A stretch of DNA of 64,000 nucleotides from positions 1 through 64,000 of the forward strand of contig CAYLNH010000002.1 of NCBI GenBank assembly GCA_964384625.1. The letters run 5' to 3'. The notes beneath the pieces are model-generated. The model ran no database searches, was not told where the DNA came from, and saw only the letters and a program-made list of their open reading frames with translations. The DNA comes from CAYLNH01 sp964384625. GTDB lineage: Bacteria > Verrucomicrobiota > Lentisphaeria > JABSQK01. The position numbers and the translations under genes are program-made. Shown here one piece after another: positions 36,317 to 45,293 of this stretch. Each line of letters begins with the position of its first letter. Positions within the stretch are counted from its first letter, which is position 1.

Positions 36317-37432
36317 CTAGTCCGCGTGTCCGTCGGCTTTCATCGGTACGCCCTTCAGTTTCACCGGCTGCGGCGCTGTTCGGCGGGCGTTCGGTTGCTT
36401 GACGGAGATCTGCGGTGAGGAGGCGCTGATCGAACCCTGCCAGACGGCGATGCCGTCGGCTGATTTCGTCTCTCGCTTGTTGACGTAGGTGGCCGTGAAG
36501 ACGAAACGCTCCGGAGGCGCCTGGAAGGTGAAGGTCTGGCCGTGTTTGTCGATGCCGTAAGGCGCCAGCATTCTGGTCTCGCCCGGCCTGAGGACGGTTA
36601 CATTGCGCGCGGCGATGAACGGCGGCGTCTTCGGTTTCGCCGCCCGGGGATGGGCCATGGCGACGCCGACGCTGTGGCCGAGGCAGTTGACCGTCTTGCC
36701 GTCGGCATTGTCGAATGTCGCTTTGAGAAAATCGTCACCGGGATAGTGGCTGATGGCGATCGGTTTCCTGGAGACGTTGCGGACGGCGATGATGCCCATG
36801 ACTGCGGTCCGTTTGCCGCCCTTGACCCGCTTGCCGGGGCGCCGGGCTCGGGGGGCAAAGGCATTGAGCTGCGTGCGGTCCGGTACGACGGCAAGCTGCA
36901 GGCCGTTCACCGTGTCGCCCCAGCCCCAGCGGTCGGTGTCCGCCAGGTTTTCGATCTCTTCGACCCGCTTCTTAGTGTTCGCACCGATGAGGATGTAGTT
37001 GGTCCAGCTGCTGTTCAGGTAGCAGGTGTCCTTGCCTTTTGTCGGGTGCAGCATAAGCAGATATTCCCGGCCGTTATGCAGGTTCGGGTGTGACGGCCCG
37101 CCGCTGCGGGCGATGATCGGCTGGTTTAGGACGTTCGGGTTGCGCTTGACTGGTTGCGGGGCCTGACAGATGACCTTGACGGTTTTACCGACCTTACCGC
37201 GGAGCTGTTTGGTAACGTCGACCTCGACGATCCGGAGCCACTGCTTTCGCGGCTTCCCGGCCCAGGGATTCCGGAACTCCCTTTCCTCCGGCTTGCCCAC
37301 TTTGGAGACCTTGCCGCGAATGATGACCTCGTGCCGCAGAATCCGGGCCGCCTTCGCTTCGGCGACCATGGATGCGCGGGCCGTAACGGCGCCGGCGGCG
37401 ATGACAACGGCGCTGAATATGAGTGTTCGCAT
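36317..37432 (-). CDS. Hypothetical secreted protein
   Basis: A 371-residue protein with a short signal peptide (MRTLIFSAVVIAAGAVTARAS, cleavage near residue 21). The mature part is beta-rich and basic with no family I recognise. A segment near residues 35-90 (VIIRGKVSKVGKPEER, LRIVEVDVTKQLRGKVGKTVKV) resembles an OB-like or NTR-like beta domain seen in secreted proteins. It is monocistronic, convergent with the kinase-fold operon. Function unknown. Confidence 0.72.
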   Translation of the reverse strand: MRTLIFSAVVIAAGAVTARASMVAEAKAARILRHEVIIRGKVSKVGKPEEREFRNPWAGKPRKQWLRIVEVDVTKQLRGKVGKTVKVICQAPQPVKRNPNVLNQPIIARSGGPSHPNLHNGREYLLMLHPTKGKDTCYLNSSWTNYILIGANTKKRVEEIENLADTDRWGWGDTVNGLQLAVVPDRTQLNAFAPRARRPGKRVKGGKRTAVMGIIAVRNVSRKPIAISHYPGDDFLKATFDNADGKTVNCLGHSVGVAMAHPRAAKPKTPPFIAARNVTVLRPGETRMLAPYGIDKHGQTFTFQAPPERFVFTATYVNKRETKSADGIAVWQGSISASSPQISVKQPNARRTAPQPVKLKGVPMKADGHAD

Positions 37433-37565
37433 GGCTCTCTCCTTGATTGCGTTTCCACTCCGGGTGATTTCGCTTGAGACGATGTCCGGTTGATCGTTAT
37501 TAGGCTTTCGCGGTGTTTTCTCTGCAGGAATGAATCCACGCGGGGATCGGTGCTTCGGCTCGAGC

Positions 37566-38786
37566 TCAACTCAGGTTGTCGAAGAGTTCGGGGGGCGACG
37601 TGCTGTAACCGTCGAGACACTTCTGCACCTTGGTCACCGTGGGATAGTCGCGAAATGTAAAGAACCGGTGCTCCGGCAGGACGCCGGTTTCCAGGAGGTC
37701 CTTGAGTTCGCCTTTGTACAAGGCTTTGTCGATACCGATAAACAGCGGGCCCTCGCCTTTGGCGATGCAATAGCGCAGGCGCGGCAGCAGGGCGCCGCGA
37801 TGCCAGCGATGGAACAGCTCGAGGTAGACGCGTTCGCCGGATTCGTTCTCAAACGTGAAGTCCGGAAAGATGATCTCACCGCTGTCCATACTGATGAACG
37901 GCGTCTCCCTGGTCAGCTTCCAGCCCCTCCCTTTCTTCTCGAAGTGTTTGGCGAACATCAGGACCTCCTCCGGGACATAGGCGCTGAGGTTGCGGTAGTG
38001 ACTGACCAGGCCGGTCTCCTGGTCAAGCAGGAGCCTGCAATCGCGTTTCTTCACAGTTACCGCGGCCTCGATCTGCCAGGTCTTCAGGTGGCAGACCGCC
38101 GGGAAGAACGACGCCAGTTGCAGGCCGTACTTGCGGGCGGACTTGACGATGCTCAACGGCCCGTCGATCTCGACCCGCAGGCTGTCGTCGTCCTCTTTAT
38201 AGATACGCGCCAGGAGCCGGAAGAACTTGAGGAATTTGAACGCGCGCCGCAGGTTGGCGGCATTCTCGTTCCGTGTGTGCAGGGTCAGACTGCCGGCACT
38301 GAACAGCAGGCCCTGGACCTGCGCCACGTTGTAGCGCTGCAGGAGTTGCCTGGCGGTCAGCGACCGAAACTTCACCAGTCGTTCGTTCGCCGGCAGGTCG
38401 GCATACAACTCGGCTCGCCCCGGACTGCCGGTGACCATCTGCCGGAATTGCGTCGGCGTTTCGACGCCGCCGTCAGCGAGCAGTTCCGCGGCTTGCTGCA
38501 GGATGCCGGCCCGGCGCGCCGGGTGATCCGTCTCGTCGGTGTGGGCGAATTCGCAGCGGTCCTGCAGCAGCTTGTTGAACCCCTTGGCGACCGCCAGCGG
38601 CCGGCAGGTGCGCAGGAACTCCTCGATTTCCTCGTCGAGATGGCCGCGGCGGATCTCGCCTTCCTGCGTGTAGAACCCGATCAACTGCTCGGCCAGCGCC
38701 AGCAGCGATTCGTCCTCGACCGCGACGAAATCCGGCTGTACCTCCCCCTTCCGAAGGTGGAATTTAAGAAGGTCTTTTGTAAGCAC
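37566..38786 (-). CDS. DUF790 / Bax1-like nuclease partner of XPB
   Basis: A 406-residue DUF790 protein. In archaea the homologue Bax1 is a structure-specific nuclease that binds XPB and cuts bubble DNA, with the gene next to the helicase. Here the family opening LTKDLLKFHLRKGEVQPDFV is followed by a helical N-terminal region and a C-terminal nuclease-like part with IIFPDFTFENESGERVYLELFHRW, where Asp and Glu form a PD-(D/E)xK-like site. GTG 38786 is chosen at the start of homology. It overlaps the helicase stop by 23 bases, showing tight coupling. Confidence 0.85.
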   Translation of the reverse strand: MLTKDLLKFHLRKGEVQPDFVAVEDESLLALAEQLIGFYTQEGEIRRGHLDEEIEEFLRTCRPLAVAKGFNKLLQDRCEFAHTDETDHPARRAGILQQAAELLADGGVETPTQFRQMVTGSPGRAELYADLPANERLVKFRSLTARQLLQRYNVAQVQGLLFSAGSLTLHTRNENAANLRRAFKFLKFFRLLARIYKEDDDSLRVEIDGPLSIVKSARKYGLQLASFFPAVCHLKTWQIEAAVTVKKRDCRLLLDQETGLVSHYRNLSAYVPEEVLMFAKHFEKKGRGWKLTRETPFISMDSGEIIFPDFTFENESGERVYLELFHRWHRGALLPRLRYCIAKGEGPLFIGIDKALYKGELKDLLETGVLPEHRFFTFRDYPTVTKVQKCLDGYSTSPPELFDNLS

Positions 38787-40140
38787 GGTGCTGTCTCCGT
38801 CGGCGTGAGGTGTAGACTTCGCCGGTACCGGCGCTGACCAGCTCGTAGAGCACGGCCTGCTTGCCCTGCCTGGGCCGCAGGATGCGGCCCAGGCGCTGGA
38901 CGTGCTCGCGGACGCTGCCGCTGCCGGAGACCACGATGCCGACGCTGGCTTCCGGTACGTCGATGCCTTCATTCAGCACCCGGCTGGTGACCATGACGCG
39001 ATAGCTGCCGTCGCGGAAGCGGTCCAGGAACTCCTTGCGTTCGGCGGCTTTGGTCAGGTGCGTGATGACCGGCAGCAGGAAAGTCTCGCCGATTTCGTAG
39101 GCCAGATCGTTCAGTGCGGTAAAGATGATGATGCGCTCGCCGGCGTGTTTCTTGAGCAACTGCCAGATGGTCTGGATTTTGCGGCGACTGCCGCCGGCGA
39201 TGCGTTTCTGCGTCTGGTAGGCTTTCATCGCTTCGCGGCCGTCCGGGGCCGTGGCGCAGCGCTGCAGGAACTGGTTCCAGCCGTTGCGCGACGACATGCG
39301 GATATGATTGCGGCGCAGGAACTCGCGGTAGAATTCGCGGTTCCGCTGGTACTCGGCGAGGTCGTCCGGATCCAGTTCGACTTCGAGCCGGCGGGTGGCG
39401 TAGGGGGACAGGGTTGATTGCTCGAACTCATCGATCTCGCGGCGGTAGACCAGCGGTCCGAGCAGGTCGTAGATGATCTCTTCCGCGCCGTCGTCGCGTT
39501 CCGGCGTGGCGGTCAGTCCCAAACGGGCCGGCGCCGCGCACATCTCCGCCGCCGTCCGCATTACCGGTCCCGGCAGATGGTGGCATTCGTCAAAAATCAC
39601 CAGGCCGAATCGGTTGCCGAGAAACTCCATCATCAGGCTGGCCGAGTCGTAGGTGCTGACCGTCAAGTCCAAGGCGTTCTTCGAGCCGCCGCCCAGCATG
39701 CCGACAGCACAGCCGAAGTGCTTCTCCAGCAGCGACGCCCACTGGTTCATCAGATCGATGGTCGGCACCACCACCAGCGTCGGCAGCTGCGTCTCGGCAA
39801 TCGCCTGCACACCGACGATGGATTTGCCGACGCCGGTGGGCAGGACGACGACGCCGTGCCGTCCCTGCACCGCCCAGGTGTCGACAGCTTCCTGCTGATA
39901 GGGCCGCAGCGTCAGGTCGGTCTGCAGCGTCCACTGCTGTTCCCGGTAGTCAGGGACGTCGTCCTCGAACTGGTCCGCGCGGAACTTGCGCAGGAAGCCG
40001 AGAATCGCGCGGTATTGGCAGGCGAGGGCACGATGGGCGTTGACCCGCGGGTCCGGGGTCAACAGCGGCTGGACCGGGAAGAGCTCCTCTTCCGAACCGT
40101 GCACCAGCAACGAGCCGGCATCGAATTCCAGATGAATCAT
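38764..40140 (-). CDS. XPB/Rad25-type superfamily 2 DNA helicase
   Basis: A 458-residue helicase. Walker A LPTGVGKS (Lys106), DECH box (184-187), motif III LTATPERDD with an RED-like residue set (209-217) and motif VI QRLGRILRP (415-423) are all present. XPB unwinds short stretches of DNA in nucleotide excision repair and transcription in eukaryotes, and with Bax1 in archaea. The strong GGAGGT fixes ATG 40140. It is followed with overlap by the Bax1-like nuclease, so the pair likely forms a repair machine. It adds to, or substitutes for, UvrABC functions in an unknown way. Confidence 0.92.
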   Translation of the reverse strand: MIHLEFDAGSLLVHGSEEELFPVQPLLTPDPRVNAHRALACQYRAILGFLRKFRADQFEDDVPDYREQQWTLQTDLTLRPYQQEAVDTWAVQGRHGVVVLPTGVGKSIVGVQAIAETQLPTLVVVPTIDLMNQWASLLEKHFGCAVGMLGGGSKNALDLTVSTYDSASLMMEFLGNRFGLVIFDECHHLPGPVMRTAAEMCAAPARLGLTATPERDDGAEEIIYDLLGPLVYRREIDEFEQSTLSPYATRRLEVELDPDDLAEYQRNREFYREFLRRNHIRMSSRNGWNQFLQRCATAPDGREAMKAYQTQKRIAGGSRRKIQTIWQLLKKHAGERIIIFTALNDLAYEIGETFLLPVITHLTKAAERKEFLDRFRDGSYRVMVTSRVLNEGIDVPEASVGIVVSGSGSVREHVQRLGRILRPRQGKQAVLYELVSAGTGEVYTSRRRRQHRAYKRPS

Positions 40141-40343
40141 CAGACCTCCGAAATGGTGAACACAAGAATATAGGACCTGAAACGAAAATGTTAGGGGCAG
40201 TCTGGAGAAACGGCCCGGACAGTCGGATTCACCGGGGCCGGCCGGCCGGTTGTCGCAGTGGTCCGGCGTGAAGGAATGAACGGCAACGCTGTGGCGACAA
40301 AGAAACCAAACACGCGAACGCCGACGGGGCCGTACCGTTCCGG

Positions 40344-40676
40344 CTACTGCAGCAGATGCAGCAGCGCCAGGATGGGATGGCGCCAGAGCAGGCGCGGGCC
40401 CGAAAACTTCATGACCTTGCGGATCATGGTTCGGTAGGGCTCGCGGAAACAATGGACTGTGCAGTTCCGGCAGGCGGGCTTGTCGTCTTGATGGCAGCAT
40501 CTCTGCAGCCGGCGTTCCACGTACTGCAGCAACTGCGAGCATTCCGTGCAGAGCGACGGACTGCGATGCTTCTTGCGACAGTACAAGCGGATCATATGCT
40601 GGACGGTCCGCAGCTCCCGTCGTCGATCGGCATCCATCGTGAAGCCCGGATCAATTTCTATGCTTGTGTCGGTCAT
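40344..40676 (-). CDS. Nitrous oxide-stimulated promoter family protein (YgbA-like)
   Basis: A 110-residue Cys-rich protein. The order RELRTVQHMIRLYC, LCTECSQLLQYVERRLQRCC, KPACRNCTVHCF and KVMKFSGPRLLWRHP matches YgbA, whose gene in enterobacteria is induced by nitrosative stress through NsrR. Eight Cys in C-x2-C type pairs suggest a metal site. A GTG at 40706 could add 10 residues. ATG 40676 is preferred by homology. It lies 203 bases upstream of XPB on the same strand, so a stress link to DNA repair is conceivable but unproven. Confidence 0.85.
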   Translation of the reverse strand: MTDTSIEIDPGFTMDADRRRELRTVQHMIRLYCRKKHRSPSLCTECSQLLQYVERRLQRCCHQDDKPACRNCTVHCFREPYRTMIRKVMKFSGPRLLWRHPILALLHLLQ

Positions 40677-40745
40677 GGCCGGACCGCCCGCCTCTTCCTT
40701 CTCCACCTTCTTGGAGCTTGTATTCGGCGAAACGTTGGGGGCATG

Positions 40746-41723
40746 TCAACGCCTTGGACCCAGGATCAAGGAACGCAGGCGGAACAGCGAATAGGGTAGG
40801 GAGTTGATGCAGGCCGGCTCGAGCCGGACGCCGTCCGCGGCACGGAAGGCCAGACGATTTCCCCGGTGCGGCGGGTCCACCCGCCGGAAGACGCTCACCC
40901 GGCAGCGAGTTCCGGCCAACTGCAGGTCCACGTAGTCGAAGGCACGCGTGCGAAGCTGCAGTTCATCACTTGTCAGCGCCGTTGGTTCCGGAACTGCGGT
41001 GATGCGGGCAAAATCGGCTTGCGAATAGTAGTTGGCGGTTCCGTTCTGCGCGGCGCCTTCGGCATCGCCAGCCAGGCGGGAGAGCAACTCCGGCAGGGCG
41101 GCCGCGGCGGCGGCGGCTTTGGCGGTTTCGATCTCTGCGGCAGTGCTGTCCGCGCCGATCGGGACATTGCCGTCAAGCAGGATGCGGCCGGTGTCCAGTT
41201 CTGTCTCCATCCGGTGGTAGGTGAACCCCGAAACCCGGTCGCCGTTGTAGATCGACCAGCCGGTCGTGCGCACGCCGCGATAGGCCGGCAGCGCGCCGTT
41301 ATGGTAGTTGACCGTCTGTTCGAACGCCTGCAGCAACGTTGGGCGAAGTTTCTGCAGGCAGTAGATCGAGAACAGAATCGTCGGCGCATACGACTCCATC
41401 AAATGCTCGAGAAACGCCGGCGAATTGAAATCGCCGGCAGGCGGGTAGACCAGGCCGATGTTGCGCTGCTGCGCCCAGCGCTGGAGCCGGAACGCCGGCG
41501 AGCCGCAGTACCGCTTGCGCGGCGGCTGCACCCAGCGGTACAGGCGGCCGCCGAGACGGCGGCGAAAACTCGCCCGCGGCGGCGCGGCCGGCAGACCGAC
41601 GACCGGCAGTTCGAAACCGGCCGTTGTCCGGACGGCGTCCCACAAGGCCTGCAGCAGCACGGCCGGAATGCCGTGCTGCACCGATGTCAGCACGGCAAGG
41701 CGATGCGTTCTGGAGCGGGTCAT
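40746..41723 (-). CDS. Formyltransferase family protein, substrate unknown
   Basis: A 325-residue protein with the formyltransferase catalytic set: Asn and His in VNYHNGALPAYRG and the Asp in ETELDTGRIL, spaced as in methionyl-tRNA formyltransferase. The N-terminal 110 residues differ from Fmt and are Arg-rich. A separate, standard fmt is present at 55015-56058, so this paralogue probably formylates another amine such as an amino sugar or peptide. It follows the YdjY-like gene by 29 bases and is likely co-transcribed. Confidence 0.8.
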   Translation of the reverse strand: MTRSRTHRLAVLTSVQHGIPAVLLQALWDAVRTTAGFELPVVGLPAAPPRASFRRRLGGRLYRWVQPPRKRYCGSPAFRLQRWAQQRNIGLVYPPAGDFNSPAFLEHLMESYAPTILFSIYCLQKLRPTLLQAFEQTVNYHNGALPAYRGVRTTGWSIYNGDRVSGFTYHRMETELDTGRILLDGNVPIGADSTAAEIETAKAAAAAAALPELLSRLAGDAEGAAQNGTANYYSQADFARITAVPEPTALTSDELQLRTRAFDYVDLQLAGTRCRVSVFRRVDPPHRGNRLAFRAADGVRLEPACINSLPYSLFRLRSLILGPRR

Positions 41724-41752
41724 GGGATCAACTCCCCACAGGCCGGCCGGCT

Positions 41753-43144
41753 CTATTTGGCAGTCGCCTCGAAGACGTAGGCGACCGGCAGCAGCTTGGC
41801 GTTCTCGAGGTAGAACTTGCGGATCAACCGGTACGGGACCTTGGGCGCGCAGAAGAACAGAACCGTGCTCGTGTCCCACTGCTTGCGGGTCCTGATGATC
41901 TTCATCAGCTCGGCCGATCCAAGGAACTGGTAAGCGTTTTTCTTCAGCTTGACGTCGCCGCTTTGCAGGTACTCCTCATCGTAGTACTGGAAGATGTGCC
42001 GGGTGCCGTCGTCGTGCAGGTGCAGCTCAATCGGCTGTATCACGCGTTTCTTGGGATTGCGCCAGCCGGCCTGCGGCAGGAAGGCCTCGTAGAACAGCTG
42101 TTTTTCGTCTGCTTCGATGCGGATGACCTTCTTATTGACCAGCTCCTGAATGAGCGGCGCGAACTCGAGCAGGGCTCGCGTCGGCATGTTGTCGGCGAAC
42201 TGCAGTCTGGTGAAGATGTCTTTCTTCTGTTTCATGCCCTGGAGCAAGACATTGAGGAAGGCCTTGAAGTCGCCGGCGTTGAGGACCTCCTTACCGGCGC
42301 CGTCGCGCACGGTCAAGCGGATGTCGTTGGCGGCGGCCGGCGGTTTGCCGTCCTGGCCGCCGACTGTGACGGTGTAATCGACGACCCGGGTTTGTCCGGG
42401 AGGCAGGACCGGGGTGATGGAGATGACCAGTTCCTGATGCATCTTCATCAGGTACTTGGGATTCGGCACCAGCGATCCGTAGACGGCCCCCTGTTCGGCG
42501 CGATAGGGCACGTCGAAGACGGTCCAGGGCGAGTTGAAGTCGGCGATGATGTCCCCGGTATTGTCGGCCAGGAAGATCTTCTTGCCCTCGAACTCGCCCA
42601 TGGTCGAACCGGCGAAGATCCAGTCCTCCCGCGGCAGCGTCTTGTTCTTGGTGTTGTCCAAAACCAGATCTTCGGCGCGGACGTTGACGGTCTTGCCGTC
42701 CTGCTGGAAATGGAATGTGATCCGTACACGTTCGCCTTTGGGCCAGAACTGGAAGACGCGGCGGTCCGTCGGTCGGCCGGGCTGCATGCCGATGAATTTC
42801 ATCGCTGCGGTGATGTCGGATGCCCGGGCGAACGTGGCTGACAGGGATTCATAGTCTTTGCCGCCTTCGCCGACCAGCAGGAACTCCGTCGGCGCGCCTT
42901 TCGCCAGGCCGCAGGCGACCGCCTTGACTTTCACTTCGCGCTTCTTGCGATCGGCGACGATGCCGTTGCGGACGAACATGTCCTTGTTGCCCTTGTGCAG
43001 CTTCTGATTCTGCTCGAGTTCCCGGGCGAACTTCTGCTTCACCGTCTTGCTCAAGACGATATCGTCGATCGGGTTGTCGGCGAACAGGACGGGGGTGCAC
43101 AGCAGGGCAACGGCAAGCAGCCGTAAACAACGCGAAACGCTCAT
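41753..43144 (-). CDS. YdjY-like secreted protein
   Basis: A 463-residue exported protein with a signal peptide cleaved near Ala22. Residues 65-210 fit the YdjY-type domain common in Planctomycetes and Lentisphaerae: VKVKAVACGLAKGAPTEFLLV, DYESLSATFARASDITAAMKFIGMQPG and later DWIFAGSTMGEFEGKKIFLADNTGDIIA. The second half is beta-rich without known motifs. The function of the family is unknown. GGAGA precedes the ATG. It leads a short operon with the formyltransferase. Confidence 0.65.
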   Translation of the reverse strand: MSVSRCLRLLAVALLCTPVLFADNPIDDIVLSKTVKQKFARELEQNQKLHKGNKDMFVRNGIVADRKKREVKVKAVACGLAKGAPTEFLLVGEGGKDYESLSATFARASDITAAMKFIGMQPGRPTDRRVFQFWPKGERVRITFHFQQDGKTVNVRAEDLVLDNTKNKTLPREDWIFAGSTMGEFEGKKIFLADNTGDIIADFNSPWTVFDVPYRAEQGAVYGSLVPNPKYLMKMHQELVISITPVLPPGQTRVVDYTVTVGGQDGKPPAAANDIRLTVRDGAGKEVLNAGDFKAFLNVLLQGMKQKKDIFTRLQFADNMPTRALLEFAPLIQELVNKKVIRIEADEKQLFYEAFLPQAGWRNPKKRVIQPIELHLHDDGTRHIFQYYDEEYLQSGDVKLKKNAYQFLGSAELMKIIRTRKQWDTSTVLFFCAPKVPYRLIRKFYLENAKLLPVAYVFEATAK

Positions 43145-43373
43145 GTGATGTCTCCAGCGGGTATTTTACACACTGACCCAAACTCAAAAGAGAGCACACC
43201 TGGTGCCAAAATCAACCGGCTGAAAGCCGAGGGTGCCCCCACCCGCGTGCATCACGAACCGCGCTCAACAACCCGGCAAGACTGCACACTTTGTGTGCAG
43301 CAACCGGAATCGAAGCGTACGCCGGCGGGCCGCGACCGTCGCTGCCGGCCGGACTGCGGCGCCCGGACCCGAA

Positions 43374-45266
43374 TCAGACGCTTGCGTCTTGGTCGGCGTC
43401 CGTCACGGGGACGGAAGATTCCGGGACGGATTCGGTCTTTTCGTAGAGCCGGCGTTTGCGGTCGATGCAGCGGTAGCCGCACCAGGCGAGGCAGGCGGCG
43501 GCAACGGCGGTCAGCAGATGGGCGAACCAGTCGCCGTATCGGGTGTAGACGGTGGTGGGCAGCTTGTCCCACACCGGCACGTGATAGACGCCGTAGCCGC
43601 GGTAGAAGGGGTTGCCGGTCTCGGGGTCAACCAGGCGGCCCTCGAGTCTGCCGTCCGGGAGGATCAGGCAGCTGTCGGAGTTGTTGCCGTTGCGCAGAAG
43701 CGGGCGCTGGTTCTCGACGGCGCGGAACACGGCGTGGCTCAGGTGCTGCCGCGAGCCGGAGGTCTCGCCGTACCAGGCGTCGTTGGTGACCACCAGCAGG
43801 AGATTGGCCCCCTTCATCACGGATGCCCGGGAAATGTCCGGGAAGACGTCCTCGTAGCAGATGTTCATCCCGATCCGCAGGCCTTTGAATTCGAAGATCG
43901 TATGTTCGCTGCCGGGCGTCAGACTCCGGCCCATATGCAGCAGGCGAAACATCCATTCGGGCCAGAGATCCTCGAACGGCGTAAACTCGCCGAAGGGCAC
44001 AATCTGGATCTTGTCGTAGTGCTCGCCGGGGCCGGTTTTCGGGTCGTAGAAGTAGACGCTGTTGAAGTCCTGTGCCTTACCCTCACTGACGGCGTCGAAC
44101 ACCTTGTCGGTCTCGGTGATCAGCTGCTCGAAAAGCGCTGCTGCGGCGCGTTCGCTGTCGGCCGCAGCATGGCGTTGGACCAGGGCGTAGAGCGCGGGCG
44201 GCGTCGCTGCGTCGATGTCGCCGGTCGGCCGGTGATCCAAAGTTCCGACGAGCATGGGCGTCCGGGTTTTGACCAGCAGTTCGTGCATCATCCCGATGGT
44301 ATCGGGGTGGACCGTCAGGGCTTTGGGAATTGCGGTTTCCGGCCAGATGACGAGTTCCGGCTGTTCGTTGGCGACAGCCGCGTAGGTCTTGCTGACGTAG
44401 ACATCCACCGCCGTCTCGAGCTGGTTGCGGGTAAAGACCCGGATCTGCGGGATATTGCCCTGGATGGCGGCGATCCGGACCTGCGTCTCTCTGGGCGGGA
44501 GTTGTACGGCGGGGATCAGCAGCAGGCCGCCGACCATGGCGATTCCGGCCAGGAGCGGGTAGGGCAGACGTTTTGTCCACGGCAGTTTGCGGTGTTCAAG
44601 GCAGTCGTTGACCGCGGTCGCGATTGCGAGGTTGATCCAGACGATGACGAAACTGAGGCCGTAGATCCCGGTGAACCGGGTGATGCGCAGCAGGGGCGGC
44701 AGTTGCCACAGGCAGACGCCGAGCTGGTTCCAGGGGAAGCCGGAGAAGAGCCAGCTTCGGATCCATTCCAGGGCGATCCAGAGCGCCGCCGAACCGGCCA
44801 CGAGCAGAAACTGCCGGCCGACCGGCAGGCGCGGCGGCGGCACGCGGTCCCGGCCGGTCTGCGGCTCGAGATCGCGGTCGGCGGGCCGGCGCAGGTTGCG
44901 CCACAGGCAGGTTGTGCCCCACAGCCAGACGCCGGTATACCCGGCGCAGACCAGGGCCACGCCCAGCGGGGCCGGGAGAAAGACCTCTCGCAGAAAACTG
45001 CAGGATACCGTGAAAAACCCGAGTCCGAAGAGGTATCCCAGAACGAATGGCCGCCGCGTTGTGCGCCAGGCCAGGAGCAGCACCGGGACCAGGCCGAGCC
45101 AGACCAGAAAGCTCAGCTCAAGCGGGGCGAAGCAGCAGCTCAGGCCGATCCCCGCCGACAATGCGGCGCCCCACTGCAGGAGGCGCCGTGTCAAGCTGAG
45201 CCGAGGAGCCAGATTGCCGGGACGTTCGGTCCGTCGCTGGACGTCTTGAGGAAGTTTCTTTGCCAT
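43374..45266 (-). CDS. lnt: Apolipoprotein N-acyltransferase
   Basis: A 630-residue inner-membrane enzyme that adds the third acyl chain to lipoproteins before outer-membrane sorting. An N-terminal block of about eight helices (30-250) is followed by the nitrilase-like domain with catalytic Glu310 (WPETA), Lys419 (YDKIQIVPFGEFTP) and Cys470 (ICYEDVFP), and a final helix near 590. It is longer than E. coli Lnt (512), with additional residues at 125-150, 370-400 and a polar tail. It sits 27 bases after the RodZ-like gene in an operon with ftsK. Confidence 0.95.
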   Translation of the reverse strand: MAKKLPQDVQRRTERPGNLAPRLSLTRRLLQWGAALSAGIGLSCCFAPLELSFLVWLGLVPVLLLAWRTTRRPFVLGYLFGLGFFTVSCSFLREVFLPAPLGVALVCAGYTGVWLWGTTCLWRNLRRPADRDLEPQTGRDRVPPPRLPVGRQFLLVAGSAALWIALEWIRSWLFSGFPWNQLGVCLWQLPPLLRITRFTGIYGLSFVIVWINLAIATAVNDCLEHRKLPWTKRLPYPLLAGIAMVGGLLLIPAVQLPPRETQVRIAAIQGNIPQIRVFTRNQLETAVDVYVSKTYAAVANEQPELVIWPETAIPKALTVHPDTIGMMHELLVKTRTPMLVGTLDHRPTGDIDAATPPALYALVQRHAAADSERAAAALFEQLITETDKVFDAVSEGKAQDFNSVYFYDPKTGPGEHYDKIQIVPFGEFTPFEDLWPEWMFRLLHMGRSLTPGSEHTIFEFKGLRIGMNICYEDVFPDISRASVMKGANLLLVVTNDAWYGETSGSRQHLSHAVFRAVENQRPLLRNGNNSDSCLILPDGRLEGRLVDPETGNPFYRGYGVYHVPVWDKLPTTVYTRYGDWFAHLLTAVAAACLAWCGYRCIDRKRRLYEKTESVPESSVPVTDADQDASV

Positions 45267-45293
45267 GGGCGACCGAACGTCGACGCCGGCGGA

